Source of the DNA: Mytilus galloprovincialis
Lineage: Eukaryota > Mollusca > Bivalvia > Mytilida > Mytilidae
DNA: 64,000 nt
NCBI RefSeq assembly: GCF_965363235.1
Contig: NC_134846.1
Span: forward strand, 56,967,121 to 57,031,120
Direction: 5' to 3'
Position numbers and translations under genes: made by a program. This document shows, one piece after another, positions 34,938 to 48,124 of the stretch. A model generated the notes under the pieces. That model ran no database searches and was not told the origin of the DNA. It was given only the letters and a program-made list of their open reading frames with translations. The stretch's first letter is position 1, and every line of letters begins with the position of its first letter.

Positions 34938-36142
34938 AAACAAGAGTGCACACACTAAAATGTCTCGCCTTCTTTACTAATCATTGATATTATGTTGATA
35001 CTCCTAAATATAAAGCTTTATTACGACTGTCACATAAACTTAACATGAACCATGAAAATAAGGTCAAGGTCAGTTGAACCATATGCCAGGCAGACATGTA
35101 CAGCTAACAATGCTTCCATACAACAAATATAGTTGACCTATTGCTTATAGTTTAAGAAAATAGACCAAAACACAAAAACTTAACACAGAGCAATGAACCG
35201 TGAAAACCAGGTCAAGGTCAAATAAAACCTGCAAGACTGACATATAGATCATAAAATATTTCCATACACCAAATATGGTTGACCTATGACATATAGTATA
35301 AGATAAAAAGACCAAAACTCAAAAACTTAACTTTGACAACTGAACCATGAAAATGAGGTCAAGGTCAGATGACATCTGCCCGCTAGACATGTACACCTTA
35401 CAATCATTCCATACAACAAATATAGTAAACCTATTGCTTAAAGTATGAGAAAAACAGACCAAAACACAAAAACTTAACTATAACCACTGAACCATGAAAA
35501 TGAGGTCAAGGTCAGATGACATCTGCCCGCTAGACATGTACACCTTACAATCATTCCATACAACAAATATAGTAAACCTATTGCATAAAGTATGAGAAAA
35601 ACAGACCAAAACACAAAAACTTAACTATAACCACTGAACCATGAAAATGAGGTCAAGGTCAGATGACACCTGCCAGTTGGACATGTACACCTTACAGTCC
35701 TTCCATACACCAAATATACTAGACCTATTGCTTATAGTATCTGAGATATGGACTTGACCACCAAAACTTAACCTTGTTCACTGATCCATGAAATGAGGTC
35801 GAGGTCAAGTGAAAACTGTCTGACGGGCATGAGGACCTTGCAAGGTACGCACATACTAAATATAGTTATCCTATTACTTACAGTAAGAGAGAATTTAACA
35901 TTACAAAAAATCTGAACTTTTTTTTCAAGTGGTCACTGAACCATGAAAATGAGGTCAAGGACAATGGACATGTGACTGACGGAAACTTCGTAACATGAGG
36001 CATCTATATACAATATATGAAGCATCCACGTCTTCCACTTTCTAAAATATATAGCTTTTAAGAAGTGAGCTAACACCGCCGCCGCCGGATCACTATCCCT
36101 ATGTCGAGCTTTCTGCAACAAAAGTTGCAGGCTCGACAAAAA
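34938..36142 (+). mobile_element. Hairpin-ended tandem-core element, family B (147-bp core), copy 1
   Basis: The header is ACAAGAGTGCACACAC and TGTCTCGCC. Core units carry ATGAGGTCAAGGTCAGATGA, with starts of this motif at 35353, 35500 and 35647, an exact 147-bp period; outer units are more diverged. The tail is GCCGCCGCCGG and a nested hairpin (TGTCGAGC / CTGCAAC / GTTGCAG / GCTCGACA) that runs into AAAAA. Confidence 0.82.
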
Positions 36143-36831
36143 TCATCATTTTTGGTCAATGACTCCTATAAGAAGTGTACATATTTCATATCAATATTCT
36201 AAACACTTTTGTCCCTGTCAGATTGTCTCTTTTTATAGTAGTATGAGATCCTAGCTCAATGCTCGACAGTTGTGTCGACGAAGTATTAGATTGGGTCAAG
36301 ATGCCAGGCTATTTTTATAACAGTTTTCAAGATAAATTAAAAGACATACACTTTTGGTTGGCAGGCAAAGTCATCAGACACATTTTTGAAACTAGGCGCC
36401 CAAAATGATGTTTATGGACAAGTTTAGCCCAATAGTTTTAGAGACGATGTTTTTAAAAGTTAACGAACCTCAACGAGAACAGCTCTCTATACGTGTTGGC
36501 ATCCAATTGAATTCTATCAAATCGAAAAGCTAGCTGCTTTATGTCTAACTTTTCTGCTAAGAACACTATAATGTCTAAACATGCTTGATTAGTTTGTCAT
36601 GGAAGGTAAAATATATAATTTCAGTAATTTTTACCAGACACAGAATATTTATATTAACATATATAATTAATACATTAGATATATGTTTCATTATAATACT
36701 GTACGTTATTCTGATTGGATAACTGCAATCTCGCGTTATTCCTTAATCAACTTTATTACACAATAAAATTTATCATTCATGATGACACGAGGTCCATAAT
36801 AAAGTGCACTGGTAAATTAAATAAAAACTTG

Positions 36832-37870
36832 ATAAAAGTCGTGTTTTCATGATCCTAGCTAAAAAATGTAATTATAAGTATTGAATGCTTCTTTTTTTTA
36901 ACTTCATAGAGTTGTTAAAGCGTTAACTGTGCGCATATTTTTAGAATGAAGCGCGGAAAATGTACTTCGGTCAACGCTTTTACACCCCAATGAAGTTACA
37001 ATAAATTGCTTCGCCGAGCGCAGCTGAATACGACCACAGAGGTCCAAACCTGAAGAAAAATGGACACAATATTCGCGCTTGTTACAGGTCTGAATTTGGA
37101 TTGTAATTAAATATTTGACACATAATAGGTTTCTGACACAGAATAACTGTAGTCAAAGAACTTAGAATTAGTTATACAGGATTTGAATTTATATATTTCT
37201 GCTTTTGTGCAATACACTATAATGTTGCAAATTAAACTCCCCTAAAAAAATGTTTACCCTCCTTTTTTTTGCTTTTCAGCAATACACTATGCTGTTGCCT
37301 ATTGACCTCTAATTATTTTTGCAAATAGTCCAAAACCTGACATTTCTTTATGTATAAAAGTCGTGTTTTCATGATCCTAGCTAAAAAATGTAATTATAAG
37401 TATTGAATGCTTCTTTTTTTAACTTCATAGGGTTGTAAAAGCGTTGACCGTGCGGATATTTTTAGAATGAAGTGCGGAAAATGTACTTCGGTCAACGCTT
37501 TTACACCCCAATGAAGTTACAATAAATTGCTACGCCGAGCGCAGCTGAATATGACCGCAGAGGTCCAAACCTGAAGAAAAATGAACACAATATTCGCGCT
37601 TGATACAGGTCTAAATTTGGATTGTAATTAAATATTTGACACATATGGGTTTCTGACACAGAATAACTGTAGTCAAAGAACTCAGAATTAGTTATACAGG
37701 ATTTGAATTTATATTTTTCTGCTTTTGTGCAATACACTATAATGTTGCAAATCAAACTCCCCTAAAAAAAATGTTTACCCCCTTTATTGCTTTTGAGCAA
37801 TACACTATGCTGTTGCCTATTGACCTCCAATTTTTTTTTTGGCAAATAGTCCAAAACCTGCCATTTCTTT
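36832..37870 (+). repeat. Tandem duplication of about 520 bp, each copy with a small fold-back MITE
   Basis: The segment from ATAAAAGTCGTGTTTTCATG at 36832 recurs at 37354 (offset 522 bp) with few differences. Each copy begins with a hairpin of about 100 bp whose arms read AACTTCATAGGGTTGTAAAA and inverse (36899-37001 in copy 1). Confidence 0.8.
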
Positions 37871-39078
37871 ATATATAATCTACAAGTAGTGTAAGGCAGG
37901 TAAATCCAAACATTCACAACATTGTACTTAAATTGTATTTGAATTACCTCCCTTACACTGCTTTTAAATGGTCTTATTTGTCCATTAACCAGAAATATCT
38001 AGTTTTTCTCCCTTTTTTCCCCCTAATTCCTAAATGGTTTGAGTCATAACCTCCCAAAAGTTGATCCTAACCATCCTTTTGTGGTATGGAAACTTGTGGT
38101 ATAATTTCAGAGAGATTCATACACTTAAACACAAGTTATTGTCTGGAAACTACAAAAATGCTTATTTTGGTCCTTAACTCCTAATCTGTTTGGACCATAC
38201 CCCCAAAATTAATCCCAGCCTTCTTTTAAAGGTATTGAACCTTCTGGTAAAAAATTATAATAGAGATCCATTCATTTAAACAAAAGTTATTGTCCGGACA
38301 CTAAATGGGTTTTTCGGACAACAACGCAGACAACGACATGATAGCATTTTACTACGCAATTTTTTTTTTTTACATTCGTATGAAAAGAAGCATTCAATTC
38401 TTAAATAGGGTGCATTTCAAATACAAAGAAAATACTACAATAGACAAAAAGAAGATAATTTTACCTCCATACAACAAGTTGAAAATTAGATATATTTTAA
38501 GATTAACAAGTTGGTATGTCTGGGTTGTTTAACGTAAATGACTGCAATATGTCCTAAAATAACCGAGTCTGGGTGGTATAATGGATAATATATAATAGTT
38601 CTGAATTGAACTTCAGCACAACTTTTTAACGTCTTCCTGTAAAGTTTCTGATGTTGTTTGTATGAAAGTTACTCTTGAGTACAGGCGCCAATATTACAGT
38701 AGATGGTTTGAATACAAATCCCATTACAATTACTTGGAGAAGGTATCTATCTTGTCAATTGTATTACTTGTACATGTTTTTTTGTGTGTACGGGTTCTAC
38801 TAGTATACGGTTATAGAGAGGCTATACTATGTCCTGGTTTTATCGTATTCGTTTAAGCATCTTTTTGATATTCCTTTGATAACAAACGTAAGGTTGATAT
38901 CTCCAAAGCCTAGTTCATCTGTCTGTCTCATGTCATCTTTCCTAGCCAAGGGTTACAATCAAGTCCTCTCCTTGCTAGCAAAGATGAATTACTTTGTATT
39001 TCTGGAATAATCTTGATCATGAATGTTGGCAACCATAAGGATGTAAAGTCACAAATATTTTTAAAAGTTCAAAATTAT
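37871..39078. other. No gene seen; eroded repeat text
   Basis: This contains diverged fragments of the CCCTAATTCCTAAA-type repeat also seen near 18260-18440 (38020-38300). No ORF above about 75 codons, and none resembles a protein. Confidence 0.4.
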
Positions 39079-39961
39079 AACTAGAGGCTCTCAAGAGCCT
39101 GTTTCGCTCACCCTGGTCTATGTGCATATTAAGCAAAGGACACTGAAGGATTCATGACAAAATTGTGTTTTGGTGTTGATGATGCGTTTGTAGATCTTAC
39201 TTTACTGAACAATCTTGCTGCTTACAATTATCTCTTACCTATAATGAACTTGGCCCAGAAGTGACAGTTGAAAATATTTTGTAAAAATTAAGAAAAATTT
39301 ACAAAATTTATGAAAATTGTTTAAATTTGACTATAAAGGGCAATAACTCCTTAAGGGGTCGATTGACCACTTCGGTCATGTTGACTTATTTGTAGATCTT
39401 ACTTTCCTTTACATTATTGCTGTTTACAGTTTATCTCTATCTATGATATAGATAATATTCAAGATAATAACCAAAAGCTGCAACATTTTCTTAAAATTAC
39501 CAATTATGGGACAGCAACCCAACAACAAATTGCCCGATTGGTCTGCAAATTTCAGAGTAGATAGATCTTGACCTATGAAGAATTTTATTCATAGCAGATT
39601 TGCTCTAAATGCTTTGGTTTCAGAGATATGAGCCAAAAACTGCATTTTATCCTATGTATTTTTTTTAGCCATGTCAGCCATTTTAGTTCGCGGGCTGGGT
39701 CATCAGACACATTTTTTAAACTAGATACCCTAATGATGATTGTGGACAAGTTTGGTTAAATTTGTCTTTGTAGTTTCAGAGAAGAAGATTTTTGTAAAAG
39801 ATAACTAAAATTTACAAAAAATTGTTAAAAACTAACTATAAAGGGCAATAACTCCTTAAGGGGTCAACTGACCATTTTGGCCATGTTGACTTATAGATTT
39901 TCTGAACATTATTGCTGTTTACAGTTTATCTCTATCTATTATAATATTCAAGATAATAACC

Positions 39962-42900
39962 AACTAGAGGCTCTAAAGAGCCTGTGTCGCTCACCTTGGT
40001 CTATGTGCATATTAAACAAAGGACACAAATGGATTCATGACAAAATTGTATTTTGGTGATGGTGATGTGTTTGAAGTTCTTACTTTACTGATTGATTTTG
40101 CTTCTTACAATTATATCTATAATGAACTTTGCCCATTAGTAACAGAGAACTATATTTGGTAAAAATTTACATATATTTACCAAATTAATGAAAATTGTTA
40201 AAAATTGACTATAAAGGGCAATAACTCCTTAAGGGGTCAATTGACCATTTAGGTCATGTTGACTTATTTGTAGATCTTACTTTGCTGAACATTATTGCTG
40301 TTTACAGTTTATCGCTATCTATAATAGTATTCAAGATAACCAAAAACGGCAAAATTTCTTTAAAAATTACCAATTGGAGGGCAGCAACCCAACAACCAGT
40401 TGTCCAATTCATCTGAAAAATTCAGGGCAGATAGATATTGACTTGATTAACAATTTAACTTCTTGTCAGATTTGCTCTAGATGCTTTGAATTCATAGTTA
40501 TAAGCCAAAAACTGCATTTTACCCCTATGTTCTATTTTTAGCCATGGCGGCCATCTTGGTTGAATGGCCAGGTCATCGGACACATTTTTCAAACTAGATA
40601 CCCCAAAGATGATTGTGGCCTAGTAGTTTCAGTGGAGATTTTGTAAAAGATTACTTAGATTTATGAAAAATGGTTAAAGATTGACTATAAAGGGCAATAA
40701 CTCCTAAAGGGGTCAACTGACCATTTTGGTCATGTTGACTTATTTGTAGATCTTACTTTGCTGAACATTATTGCTCTTTACAATTTATCTCTATCTATAA
40801 TAATATTCAAGATAATAACCAAAAACAGCAAAATTTCCTCAAAATTACCAATTCAGGGGCAGCAACCCAACAACCGATTGACCGATTCATCTGAAAATTT
40901 CAGGACAGATAGATCTTGACCTGATAAACATTTTTATCCCATGTCAGATTTCCTCAAAATGCTTTGGTTTTTGAGTTATAAGCCAAAAACTGCATTTTAC
41001 CCCTATGTTCTATTTTTAGCGGTGGCGGCCATCTTGGTTGGTTGACCAGGTCACGCCACACATTTTTTAAACTAGATACCCCAAAGATGATTGTGGCCAA
41101 GTTTGGATTAATTTGGCCCAGTAGTTGCAGAGGAGAAGATTTTTGTAAAAGATTAATTTAATTTATGAAAAATGGTTAAAATTGACTATAAAGGGCAATA
41201 ACTCCTAAACGGGTCAACTGACCATTTCTGTCATGTTAACTTATTTGTAGATCTTACTTTGCTGAACATTATTGCTGTTTACAGTTTATCTCTATCTATA
41301 ATAATATTCAAGATAATAACCAAAAACAGCAAAATTTCCTCAAAATTACCAATTCAGGGGCAGCAACCCAACAACCGATTGACTGATTCATCTGAAAATT
41401 TCAGGGCAGATAGATCTTGACCTGATAAACATTTTTATCCCGTCAGATTTCCTCAAAATGCTTTAGTTTTTGAGTTATAAGCCAAAAACTGCATTTTACC
41501 CCTTTGTTCTATTTTTAGCCGTGGCGGCCATCTTGGTTGGTTGACAAGGTCACGCCACACATTTTTTAAACTAGATACCCAAAAGATGATTGTGGCCAAG
41601 TTTGGATTAATTTGGCCCAGTAGTTTCAGAGGAGAAGATTTTTGTAAAAGATTACTCTAATTAACGAAAAATGGTTAAAAATTGACTATAAAGGGCAATA
41701 ACTCCTAAACGGGTCAACTGACCATTTTGGTCATGTTGACTTATTTGTAAATCTTACTTTGCTGAACATTATTGCTGTTTACAGTTTATCTCTATCTATA
41801 ATAATATTCAAGATAATAACAACTAGAGGCTCTAAAGAGCCTGTGTCGCTCACCTTGGTCTATGTGCATATTAAACAAAGGACACAAATGGATTCATGAC
41901 AAAATTGTATTTTGGTGATGGTGATGTGTTTGAAGTTCTTTCTTTACTGAACGATTTTGCTTCTTACAATTATATCTATAATGAACTTTGCCCATTAGTA
42001 ACAGAGAACTATATTTGGTAAAAATTTACATAAATTTACCAAATTAATGAAAATTGTTAAAAATTGACTATAAAGGGCAATAACTCCTTAAGGGGTCAAC
42101 TGACCATTTTGGTCATGTTGACTTATTTGTAGATCTTACTTTGCTGAACATTATTGCTGTTCACAATTTATCTCTATCTATAATAATATTCAAGATAATA
42201 ACCAAAAACAGCAAAATTTCTTTAAAAATTACCAATTGGAGGGCAGCAACCCAACAACCGATTGACCGATTCATCTGAAAATTTCAGGGCAGATAGATCT
42301 TGACCTGATAAACATTTTTATTCTATGTCAGATTTCCTCAAAATGCTTTGGTTTTTGAGTTATAAGCCAAAAACTGCATTTTACCCCTATGTTCTATTTT
42401 TAGCGGTGGCGGCCATCTTGGTTGGTTGACCAGGTCATGCCACACATTTTTTAAACTAGATACCCCAAAGATGATTGTGGCCAAGTTTGGATTAATTTGG
42501 CCCAGTAGTTTCAGAGGAGAAGATTTTTGTAAAAGATTACTTTAATTTACGAAAAATGGTTAAAAATTGACTATAAAGGGCAATAACTCCTAAACGGGTC
42601 AACTGACCATTTTGGTCATGTTGACTTATTTGTAGATCTTACTTTGCTGAACATTATTGCTGTTTACAGTTTATCTCTATCTATAATAATATTCAAGATA
42701 ATAACCAAAAACAGCAAAATTTCCTCAAAATTACCAATTCAGGGGCAGCAACCCAACAACCGATTGACCGATTCATCTGAAAATTTCAGGGCAGATAGAT
42801 CTTGACCTGATAAACATTTTTATCCCTGTCAGATTTCCTCAAAATGCTTTGGTTTTTGAGTTATAAGCCAAAAACTGCATTTTACCCCTTTGTTCTATTT

Positions 42901-44089
42901 TTAGACGTGGCGGCCATCTTGGTTGGTTGACCAATTCATGCCACACATTTTTTAAACTAGATACCCCAAAGATGATTGTGGCCAAGTTTGGATTAATTTG
43001 GCCCAGTAGTTTCAGAGAAGAAGATTTTTGTAAAAGATTACTTTAATTAACGAAAAATGGTTAAAAATTGACTATAAAGGGCAATAACTCCTAAACGGGT
43101 CAACTGACCATTTTGGTCATGTTGACTTATTTGTAGATCTTACTTTGCTGAACATTATTGCTGTTTACAGTTTACCTCTATCTATAATAATATTCAAGAT
43201 AATAACCAAAAACAGCAAAATTTCCTCAAAATTACCAATTCAGGGGCAGCAACCCAACAACCGATTGACCGATTCATCTGAAAATTTCAGGGCAGATAGA
43301 TCTTGACCTGATAAACATTTTTACCCCATGTCAGATTTGCTCTAAATGCTTTGGTTTTTGAGTTATAAGCCAAAAACTGCATTTTACCCCTATGTTCTAT
43401 TTTTAGCTGTGGCGGCCATCTTGGTTGGTTGACCGGGTCACGCCACACATTTTTTAAACTAGATACCCCAATGATGATTGTGGCCAAGTTTGGTTTGATT
43501 TGGCCCAGTAGTTTCAGAGGAGAAGATTTTTGTAAAAGTTAACGACGACGGACGACGGACGACGACGGACGACGGACGACGACGGACGACGACGGACGCC
43601 GGACGCAAAGTGATGGGAATAGCTCACTTGGCCCTTCGGCCAGGTGAGCTAAAAAACAGCGAAATTTCCTCAAAATTACCAATTCAGGGGCAGCAACCCA
43701 ACAACCGATTGACCGATTCATCTGAAAATTTCAGGGCAGATAGATCTTGACCTGATAAACATTTTTACCCCATGTCAGATTTGCTCTAAATGCTTTGGTT
43801 TTTGAGTTATAAGCCAAAAACTGCATTTTACCCCTATGTTCTATTTTTAGCCGTGGCGGCCATCTTGGTTGGTTGACCGGGTCACGCCACACATTTTTTA
43901 AACTAGATACCCCAATGATGATTGTGGCCAAGTTTGGTTTGATTTGGCCCAGTAGTTTCAGAGAAGATTTTTGTAAAAGTTAACGACGACGGACAACGAC
44001 GACGACGGACGACGGACGACAGACGACGACGGACGACGGACGCCAAGTGATGAGAAAAGCTCACCTGGAGGGCCAGGTGAGCTAAAAAC
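39962..44089 (+). mobile_element. Family C element, middle copy of the nest
   Basis: It is inserted in the outer copy after GATAATAACC within a core unit. Its units start near 40208, 40688, 41183 and 41682. It is itself interrupted at 41819 and resumes at 43656 with CAGCGAAATTTCCTC. The tail has a (GACGGACGAC)n stretch at 43983-44042 and a GGCCAGGTGAGCTAAAAA end. Confidence 0.8.
41820..43655 (+). mobile_element. Family C element, innermost and youngest copy
   Basis: 1836 bp, uninterrupted. Units near 42064, 42565 and 43070; microsatellite at 43541-43610; hairpin end GGCCCTTCGGCCAGGTGAGC then TAAAAA. It is inserted after GATAATAAC, the same position in the core unit as used by the middle copy. 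Confidence 0.8.
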
Positions 44090-45327
44090 GACAAAATTTC
44101 CTTAAAATTACCTATTAGGGGCAGTAACCCAACAACAGGTTCTCCAATCCATCTGAAAATTTCAGGGCAGATAGATCTTGACCTGATAAACAATTTTATC
44201 GCATGTCAGATTTGCTATAAATGCTTTGATTTCAGAGATATAAGCCAAAATCTACATTTTACCCCTATGTTCTATTTTTAGCCATGGTGGCCATCTTGGT
44301 TGGTTGGCTGGGTCACTGGACACATTTTTTAAACTAGATACCCAAATGATGATTGTGAATAAGTTTGGTTTAGTTTGGCCCAGTAGTTTCAGAGGAGAAG
44401 ATTTTTGTAAAAGTTAACGACGGACAACGCAACATGCCAAGTGATGAGAAAAGCTCACTTGGCGAGCTAAAAACAAATAAACATAAAAAGAAGAGCCAAA
44501 ATCATCTATGCATGGCCAACTTTGCCTTCATAAAAGGGGGAGGTTGCAAACTCAATTTTACAGCTATATATCTTTCTCATATAAAATGTAGTCAATAGTA
44601 AATGTAGTGTCACACATGCATGTGTCCTTATAAAACCAACTACAGACTATTGATATATCCATGTCTGCTGCAATTACCTATTCCTGAAAACTTAGTGTTG
44701 ATTTTAAATGGTCACTCTGGTGGATTTTTGTCTCAATGTTAATCATATCACATCTTCTTTATATTCAAGCATGAATATGAGGCTAAGTAAAATAGTACCA
44801 AACTAAAACTTCAGAGCTATATCTTTCTATATACACTTTCAAAACATCTTGATTTGTCTAGATTTTGAAATATAAAATCTCTACAGCTTTCTAATGCTAC
44901 TTACCCTGTGGTTTGCAATCAATTATATATTTAATTAATGTCTCACCTTTAGTTCAATTTGGCCATAAAAAGGAGAAAAACAAATTGAATGGCACAACTT
45001 TAATTGTAAAACTGTACTAGCTTGTTAAAAGCATTACAGTATTGTTCCAATCAAACAACACAAGGCCAGAGTTGTGATAGACAGATAATAGAATAGTACA
45101 AATTATATCAAATGCATACTATTTACATTATTCATTATGGTAATAATAATATATCATAACTGATATCTATTTTAGAGTGTAATGCAGAACTATATATAAA
45201 TATAATGCAGACATTTTTGGGATTAACAGCTGACTGAGTCACTGCAGTTACAAAAAATTCTATTCACATTTTACTTTGACCATTTGACAAAAGCATAAAA
45301 ATCAAATTGAACAAACCATTTTTTTAG

Positions 45328-46418
45328 ACAAGAGTGCACACACTGAAATGTCTCGCCTTCTATACTAATCATTGATATTATGTTGATAGTCCAAAGTATA
45401 AAGCTAAGCTTTATTACCACTGTCACATAAACTTTACATTAACCAAGATAACTAAACAAAGACCAATGAACCTTGAAAATTAGGTCAAGGTCAGATAAAC
45501 CATGCCAGGCAGACATGTACAGCTAACAATGCTTCTATACAACATATATAGTTGACACATTACTTATAGTTTAAGAAAAATAGACCAAAACACAAAAACT
45601 TAACACTGTGCAATGAACCGTGAAAATGAGGTCACGGTCAAATAAAACCTGTGCGACTGACATTAAGATCATAAAATATTTCCATACACCAAATATAGTT
45701 GACCTATGGCATATAGTATTAGATAAAAAGACCAAAACTCAAAAACTTAACTTTGACCACTGAACCATGAATATGAGGTCAAGGTCACATGACATCTGCC
45801 CGCTAGACATGTACACCTTACAATCATTCCAAACAACAAATATAGTAGACCTATTGCATATAGTATGAGAAAAACAGACCAAAACACAAAAATTTAACTA
45901 AAACCACTGAACCATGAAAATGAGGTCAAGGTCAGATGACACCTGCCAGTTGGACATGTACACCTTACAGTCCTTCCATACACTGAATATACTAGCCCTA
46001 TTGCTTATAGTATCTGAGATATGGACTTGACCACCAAAACTTAACCTTGTTCACTGATCCATGAAATGAGGTCGAGGTCAAGTGAAAACTGTCTGACAGA
46101 CATGAGGACCTTGCAAGGTACGCACATATCAAATATAGTTATCCTATTACTTATAATAAGAGAGAATTCAACATTACAAAAAATTTGAACTTTTTTTTCA
46201 AGTGGTCACTGAACCATGAAAATGAGGTCAAGGACATTGGACATGTGACTGACGGAAACTTCGTAACACGAAACATCTATATACAAAGTATGAAGCATCC
46301 AGGTCTTCCACCTTCTAAAATATAAAGCTTTTAAGAAGTGAGCTAACACCGCCGCCGCCGCCGGATCACTATCCCTATGTCGAGCTTTCTGCAACAAAAG
46401 TTGCAGGCTCGACAAAAA
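45328..46418 (+). mobile_element. Hairpin-ended tandem-core element, family B, copy 2
   Basis: Closely similar to 34938-36142 and in the same orientation, but one core unit shorter. Header ACAAGAGTGCACACACTG; tail GCCGCCGCCGCCGG, then a nested hairpin ending GGCTCGACAAAAAA. Confidence 0.82.
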
Positions 46419-47937
46419 ATTACACTGATTATATAGCAGTTTGACAAACACTCATTTTGATCATTGAGAAGCTTAATTTTCCTTTAACAACACAACGTAA
46501 TTAAAACATTTAGCTGATTTTAAAGAGTTATCTCCCTGTCGTGTTAGGTACCACCTTAATATGTAGAAAAGATTTAAATGTAATTAGGAAATAAATGCAA
46601 CAAATGTGATTGAGTTCAGTTTTCATTAACAACACACTGTTATTCCAATTATGCATTCCAATAGTTGAAATTAAACTGAGATTCATCAATTTTTCATGAT
46701 TTGTATTTATATCAAATAAATAAATCAATGCATTTTGTTCTTTCAAAATTTCTATCAATTTTTATTTTAATCATTTTATTATTCTTGAAAATAAATTACA
46801 CTTAAACAGAAGTATTCTGTTAGTTATAAACTATTGACAACCTACTTGAAATAAGTTTCCTTTGTTAATATCATCGTTAATTTAAGGCTACACCAAATAT
46901 ATATCTTTTCCAACTTTTTTTTAAATAAATATTTGGAAGGCATTTATTTAAGTGTACTTGCAAGTTACTCAAGCATTCAATCGTCATTTAAAATATAAAT
47001 TTGCAATAAATGATGAACAACAATCTTTCACAACAAATAGTCCTTAATTACATATGTATCAATCACTGCAACAAAATGTCTTGTTTACATACTCAATAAA
47101 TATGGCAGTAATGTTAACCACAATTATATCTTTAAATGTTTTTTTTATGCAAAAAAGAATCACATTTCTAATGCTGAATATTTTTAACCATAACTTAACT
47201 TCAGGGTTTGAAACAATCTAATCAAAATACAGATTGTGTGTTAATGCTTTTCTTAAAAGGATCTGATAAAACTCTTGTATATTGTCTGTTCTGGTAAGAA
47301 TTACAGCAGCCAATGAAATTCCTGTCTACATAATTTTGAAGGTGTGTAACATGACAACAAAATTGGTCAAAAAGATTTAAATAGAAAGCTGAACAGAAAG
47401 TTTTCAGATTATCATGAGCCACATGATCTCTAATTTAATCAGATTGAGTTTGAAATTTGTCAAATACAAAAATACAACCTTTATTATATTCTATTTTTAC
47501 CATACCAAATTTTCTCCTCTTACAATTTCATACAATAGTAAATATTGAAAATTGTAAAAAATTCAAGTAAAAATGAACTCTTCATTTACCAAACATTTTG
47601 AAGCAATATTTCTACAATATACAATAAGGTGATGTGGTATGATTGCCAATGAAACAACCATCCAACAAAATCCAAATAGTGTGAATGACCCAGTCCCATA
47701 ATAAAAACAATTATATCAAACAACTCCAGCCCTTATATCACAACCATATTGGATACAACAAATTCTTTCAAAATTACAATAAATATTTTATATACAAATC
47801 TAACTAGAAACTCAACTTTGATTGACTTATAGCACAAAGTACAGAAAACTGATAAAAAAAAACTTATTGGAATGTGTTATTTAGCTTAGTAATTGACAAT
47901 ATCTTACATTTACCCATAAATTCTCTGCACAAATGAT
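46419..47937. other. No gene seen
   Basis: AT-rich sequence without coding signal. A reversed copy of the dispersed tail (GATGTGGTATGATTGCCAAT) lies at 47630-47680. Confidence 0.4.
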
Positions 47938-48124
47938 TACTAAAAATTCAGAAATTATCATAAGGTTTCTATTAATGCATTTAATAAGAACATTTATTCA
48001 TATATCTGATACATATACCATTTTGTAGATTTCGTCGAAATCACAATAATCAATTTTACATTTTGGGTGATTCTTTAAAATATCAGAATAATAAAAGCTA
48101 GCTATAATTTCTGAATTTACAGTA
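47938..48124. mobile_element. MITE with TTCAGAAATTA inverted ends, intact copy
   Basis: 187 bp, from TACTAAAAATTCAGAAATTA to TAATTTCTGAATTTACAGTA. The same ends frame the interrupted copy at 60443-61700. Confidence 0.65.

Larger units (their letters stand above)
39079..44474 (+). mobile_element. Family C element carrying two younger family C copies nested inside it
   Basis: Family C starts with a header hairpin ACTAGAGGCTCTNAAGAGCC plus TGTGTCGCTCACC. It has core units of about 500 bp marked by ACTATAAAGGGCAATAACTC and ends in a GACGGACGAC microsatellite and hairpin AGCTCACTTGGCC...GGTGAGCT then AAAAA. Headers are at 39079, 39961 and 41819; tails end at about 43655, 44089 and 44474. After each tail the interrupted core unit resumes. 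This is the outermost copy: its own sequence is 39079-39961 plus 44090-44474, about 1.27 kb, and it is the most diverged. No ORF is coding. Confidence 0.82.

Noticed and set aside
38560..38630. tRNA-like box A (GGGTGGTATAATGG)
   Set aside because: No matching box B or cloverleaf follows.
43287..44193. ORFs of 60-96 codons with MATIIIGVSSLKNVWRDPVN
   Set aside because: They recur only because the family C core unit recurs; not protein-like and broken in other units.
39079..44474. CRISPR-like regular repeats
   Set aside because: Units of about 500 bp with no spacer structure; the organism is a eukaryote.
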